Positions 61,750 to 64,000 of a DNA stretch of 64,000 nucleotides are shown one piece after another (positions within the stretch are counted from its first letter, which is position 1; each line of letters opens with the position of its first letter). Both the position numbers and the translations under genes were made by a program. The stretch comes from Candolleomyces eurysporus. Its lineage: Eukaryota; Basidiomycota; Agaricomycetes; Agaricales; Psathyrellaceae. Where the stretch lies: the NCBI GenBank assembly GCA_027579435.1, contig JANBPK010000824.1, forward strand, positions 4,379 to 68,378, read 5' to 3'. The notes beneath the pieces were generated by a model. It made no database searches, had not been told where the DNA came from, and worked only from the letters and a program-made list of their open reading frames with translations.

Positions 61750-63171
61750 TTAGGCAGAGGTCTTCTCCTGGTCCTTGCTGCGGTTATGGATCCTCGTATA
61801 ATATTCAGCCTCAGGTCCAGCGGGGACAGCTTCGACGGGCCCGGGAAGCATCCCATGCTTGTTAGGGATGGCCCTCTTCCTCTCCTCTCTCAACATGTCG
61901 AGTTCGTGTGATAGGAACCCGTGTCCTGCGACGGGGCCAAAGTAGGATGTACCCGCAAGGGAGCCAATGATGCTAAAGAAAGAATGTGAGTAACGAGAAA
62001 AACTATGAAGTGAGAGATGTAGGATGGCATGAGACTCACCAGACACCGACGAGGATAGAGAGATAGAATCGGTACTGGGAGTACCATTTGGGAGCTACCA
62101 AAGATATAATTAGATGTGCTTGCTAATTCGGTGGGAAAAGAACACTCACCCCAGCCATGGATAGTCGCTTTGGAATCCGCGTACCACAGCCCAGTGAACG
62201 CCAACCACTGGATCGCTAGAGCTTCCATAGGCTGCATACCAAGGCTGGTCCACGCCACGAGCATCGGGGCAGTCCCCAAGGCGAGACGGGAGTATCCTTG
62301 ATGTCCACCATAGGCCGCCATTTCAAAGCCCCAGTGCAAGGCCCCTATTCATTACCAAAGCGTAGAATAGTGAGCACCAAAAAAATGTCGAGTGGAACGT
62401 GAATTCGAAGACATACCCAAGAACGATAACATAACCGCTCCGTAGGTCACTTGCAAGTTGAGAGCCTGGTCGAGGAGGGTGCTCGCTACACCTGGATCCA
62501 TGGTATGGAGCAGGCCCATGGAAGCCATCCCGGCTTGTCGAGCGGTGTATACGGTCATAGCCGATGCTCCAATATACGGAATACCGCCTGATTAGACGTA
62601 GGAAGTTAGGACGCTAGGGATGGGTAGGGGATGAGCACTACGCACCTGTGAGACCCAGAACCATAATCGGCCCAGGAACCTGCGACGCTACTTTTGTCGT
62701 AATCCCAATCTACGCCAAAACATTTCGTTTATTGGTAAAATCCTCAGACGGAAATTGAAGCACAGTATAGCAACTCACGAAAGAAGCTCCAGCGGAATCT
62801 ACGACCGAATCCGAGGTCATATTCGCACCAGCGATCGTCTTCGCGAGATCTGAAGCAGAATTTCCCAACTCCTCTTTAACATTCGTCGCAGCGTGTTCCA
62901 AGGTTTGACTGCCAGGCCTCATGGACACCTGGCTCGCGACCATACGGACTTGCATTCCCTGCATCAAATGTTTCATGCCTGGGGAGCCGGAAGTCTTGGT
63001 GTTGGGCATTTGCGAGAGAAAAGAAACATGGTGAAGACGCGTGAAAGGCGTAGAAGAGAAAGGTCGTGTGAGGGGTTGATTGAAGCGTAAAGGAGCGTTG
63101 TGGTAACGTGCGGTTCTGCCAAGGAGGCCGCCCGTTGGACGAAGCATAGGACGAAGGAAGGCGCTCGACAT
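61750..63171 (-). CDS. Mitochondrial DUF3429/TMEM69-family membrane protein
   Basis: Six exons: 63171-62779, 62709-62646, 62587-62417, 62344-62150, 62094-62040 and 61972-61750, all GT-AG and in phase, giving 366 residues. The start is the first ATG (MSSAFLRPMLRP); the following 50 residues are rich in Arg, Ser and Thr and poor in acids, a typical mitochondrial presequence. The conserved core includes GIPYIGASAM, ALHWGFEMAAYG, LALGTAPMLVAWTSLGM, GLWYADSKA and HGWAPKWYSQYRFYLSIL, which match the DUF3429 pattern of about five membrane helices with the GWAPxWY signature. The function of this family is not established; an inner mitochondrial membrane location is inferred. It ends with a hydrophilic tail. 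Confidence 0.88.
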
Positions 63172-64000
63172 GGTGGTGGTGGTGGTTGGCACTGTATTCC
63201 CTGTCCTGGAGGTTCAGTCTTTGCAAGAAGGTAGATATTAAGGAAGAGATTCTCGAGTTTTGAGCGGCCTTGTGTGTCAGACATATATATAAAGTGGGAG
63301 TAGACTGAGTGACATCATAGGGTGTCAATGGAGCGGCAGTCTGGACTGAGGAACCACGATGATAGGAGCATCTTTGGATGAAGAATTCCACGTTCTACAT
63401 ATCATGGGGCCCAGTAAAACCCTGGATACGCAGGTAGGTCAAACCGCTTCGTGGCACTAGCGCTCGTCAAGCCGTGAAGCTTTGAAACCAGGACTAAGGA
63501 GTCGGCTGTCAAGCCGGAATGATGGTTCCCACGGAGTGAATCTTGGAGCTCCGACAGATCATTGACAAGCTCACGGCAAGACTAGCACTGAGCCTTACTC
63601 AACTTTACTCTCCTTCTCTCCTTCAACTCTCGGTTGATTGAACTGCCAAGGAAAAGTGATTCGGGCAAAAATTTATCTCTCTCATTTAGGAAGCTTGGGA
63701 GTTCAAATTTTTGCCTTATCGCCGTGTCCTTGATGTACTTCTCAAATCGCCTTACTCTCGTCGAGAGGCAGCTATGAATTCCTCAGAAGTCATCTATACA
63801 AACGTTTGACTGTCACAAGGAATTTTGACTTCAAAGTCGGACGAATCCAGCCACGTTCCTACGGATTGGCTTCGGAAACACTCCAAACAAGGGGTGCACA
63901 GCTTTACCGGCGTCCCACGTTTTTCCGTACACATGGCCGTCTCGTGCAGTCACCAAGCAGTCACTGCAACCTGGCCCGATTAATTTCACATTTACTCCAA
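63172..64000. other. Upstream region of the DUF3429 gene and window end
   Basis: The first 100 bp upstream include GGT/ACC repeats adjoining the start codon, then promoter sequence. Beyond about 63,400 nothing is recognised. Confidence 0.35.

Noticed and set aside
1..64000. CRISPR arrays, bacterial operons or prophage
   Set aside because: Spliced genes, a mitochondrial leader and a kinetochore protein show a eukaryotic nuclear sequence; no regularly spaced identical repeats were found.

Overview
This is a fungal nuclear window. The genes are split by short GT-AG introns (about 50-65 nt), and the proteins are typical of mushroom-forming Basidiomycota (Agaricomycetes): DUF6535 membrane proteins, a fungal kinase-like protein with HGD/DFD motifs, F-box/leucine-rich proteins and a PCL-type cyclin. 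A Cantharellales (Rhizoctonia/Ceratobasidium-like) source is my best guess; it is inferred from protein style and has not been tested. Isolated N characters are scattered through the sequence. In two genes, removing single Ns restores the reading frame, so many are probably extra consensus columns and not unknown bases.

Layout. 1-6.0 kb: no convincing gene, many Ns. 6.0-7.1 kb: PCL/PHO80-like cyclin (+). 7.1-12.9 kb: gene-poor, with a three-copy degenerate direct repeat near 8.0-8.5 kb. 12.9-49 kb: a large segmentally duplicated region built around a long minus-strand gene that encodes a DUF6535 four-helix membrane domain followed by a long HEAT-type repeat array. Two copies look full length (26,687-34,212 and 38,378-45,947). 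A third is broken into a 5' piece (20,040-21,592) and a 3' piece (17,110-17,640), and another 3' fragment lies at 37.5-37.9 kb. Non-coding flanks are duplicated with them (12.9-17.1 kb matches 23.2-26.7 kb; 35.5-37.2 kb matches 47.3-49.1 kb), together with pieces of the neighbouring single-copy genes.

48.7-52.6 kb: a divergent housekeeping pair, mitochondrial tRNA 2-thiouridylase (MTU1/MnmA family, -) and the inner-kinetochore protein Mif2/CENP-C (+). Pieces of both genes recur inside the duplicated region: the MTU1 3' end (36.8-37.2 kb), their shared promoter (17.65-17.88 kb), and the Mif2 5' half (22.5-23.2 kb). The Mif2 copy still carries an intact two-exon reading frame of 185 codons. A 4.6-kb block holding a kinase pseudogene and the broken DUF6535 gene separates the last two pieces and is bounded by a roughly 33-bp direct repeat.

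53.7-63.2 kb: ordinary genes. These are a single-pass membrane protein with tandem copies of its PPxY-bearing 3' end, an unidentified ORF, a Q/H-rich coiled-coil AT-hook protein, an F-box protein, an F-box remnant, and a mitochondrial DUF3429/TMEM69-family membrane protein.

The most novel content is the tandem DUF6535-HEAT family, whose function I do not know, and the maintained truncated Mif2 paralogue embedded in the same duplicated block.
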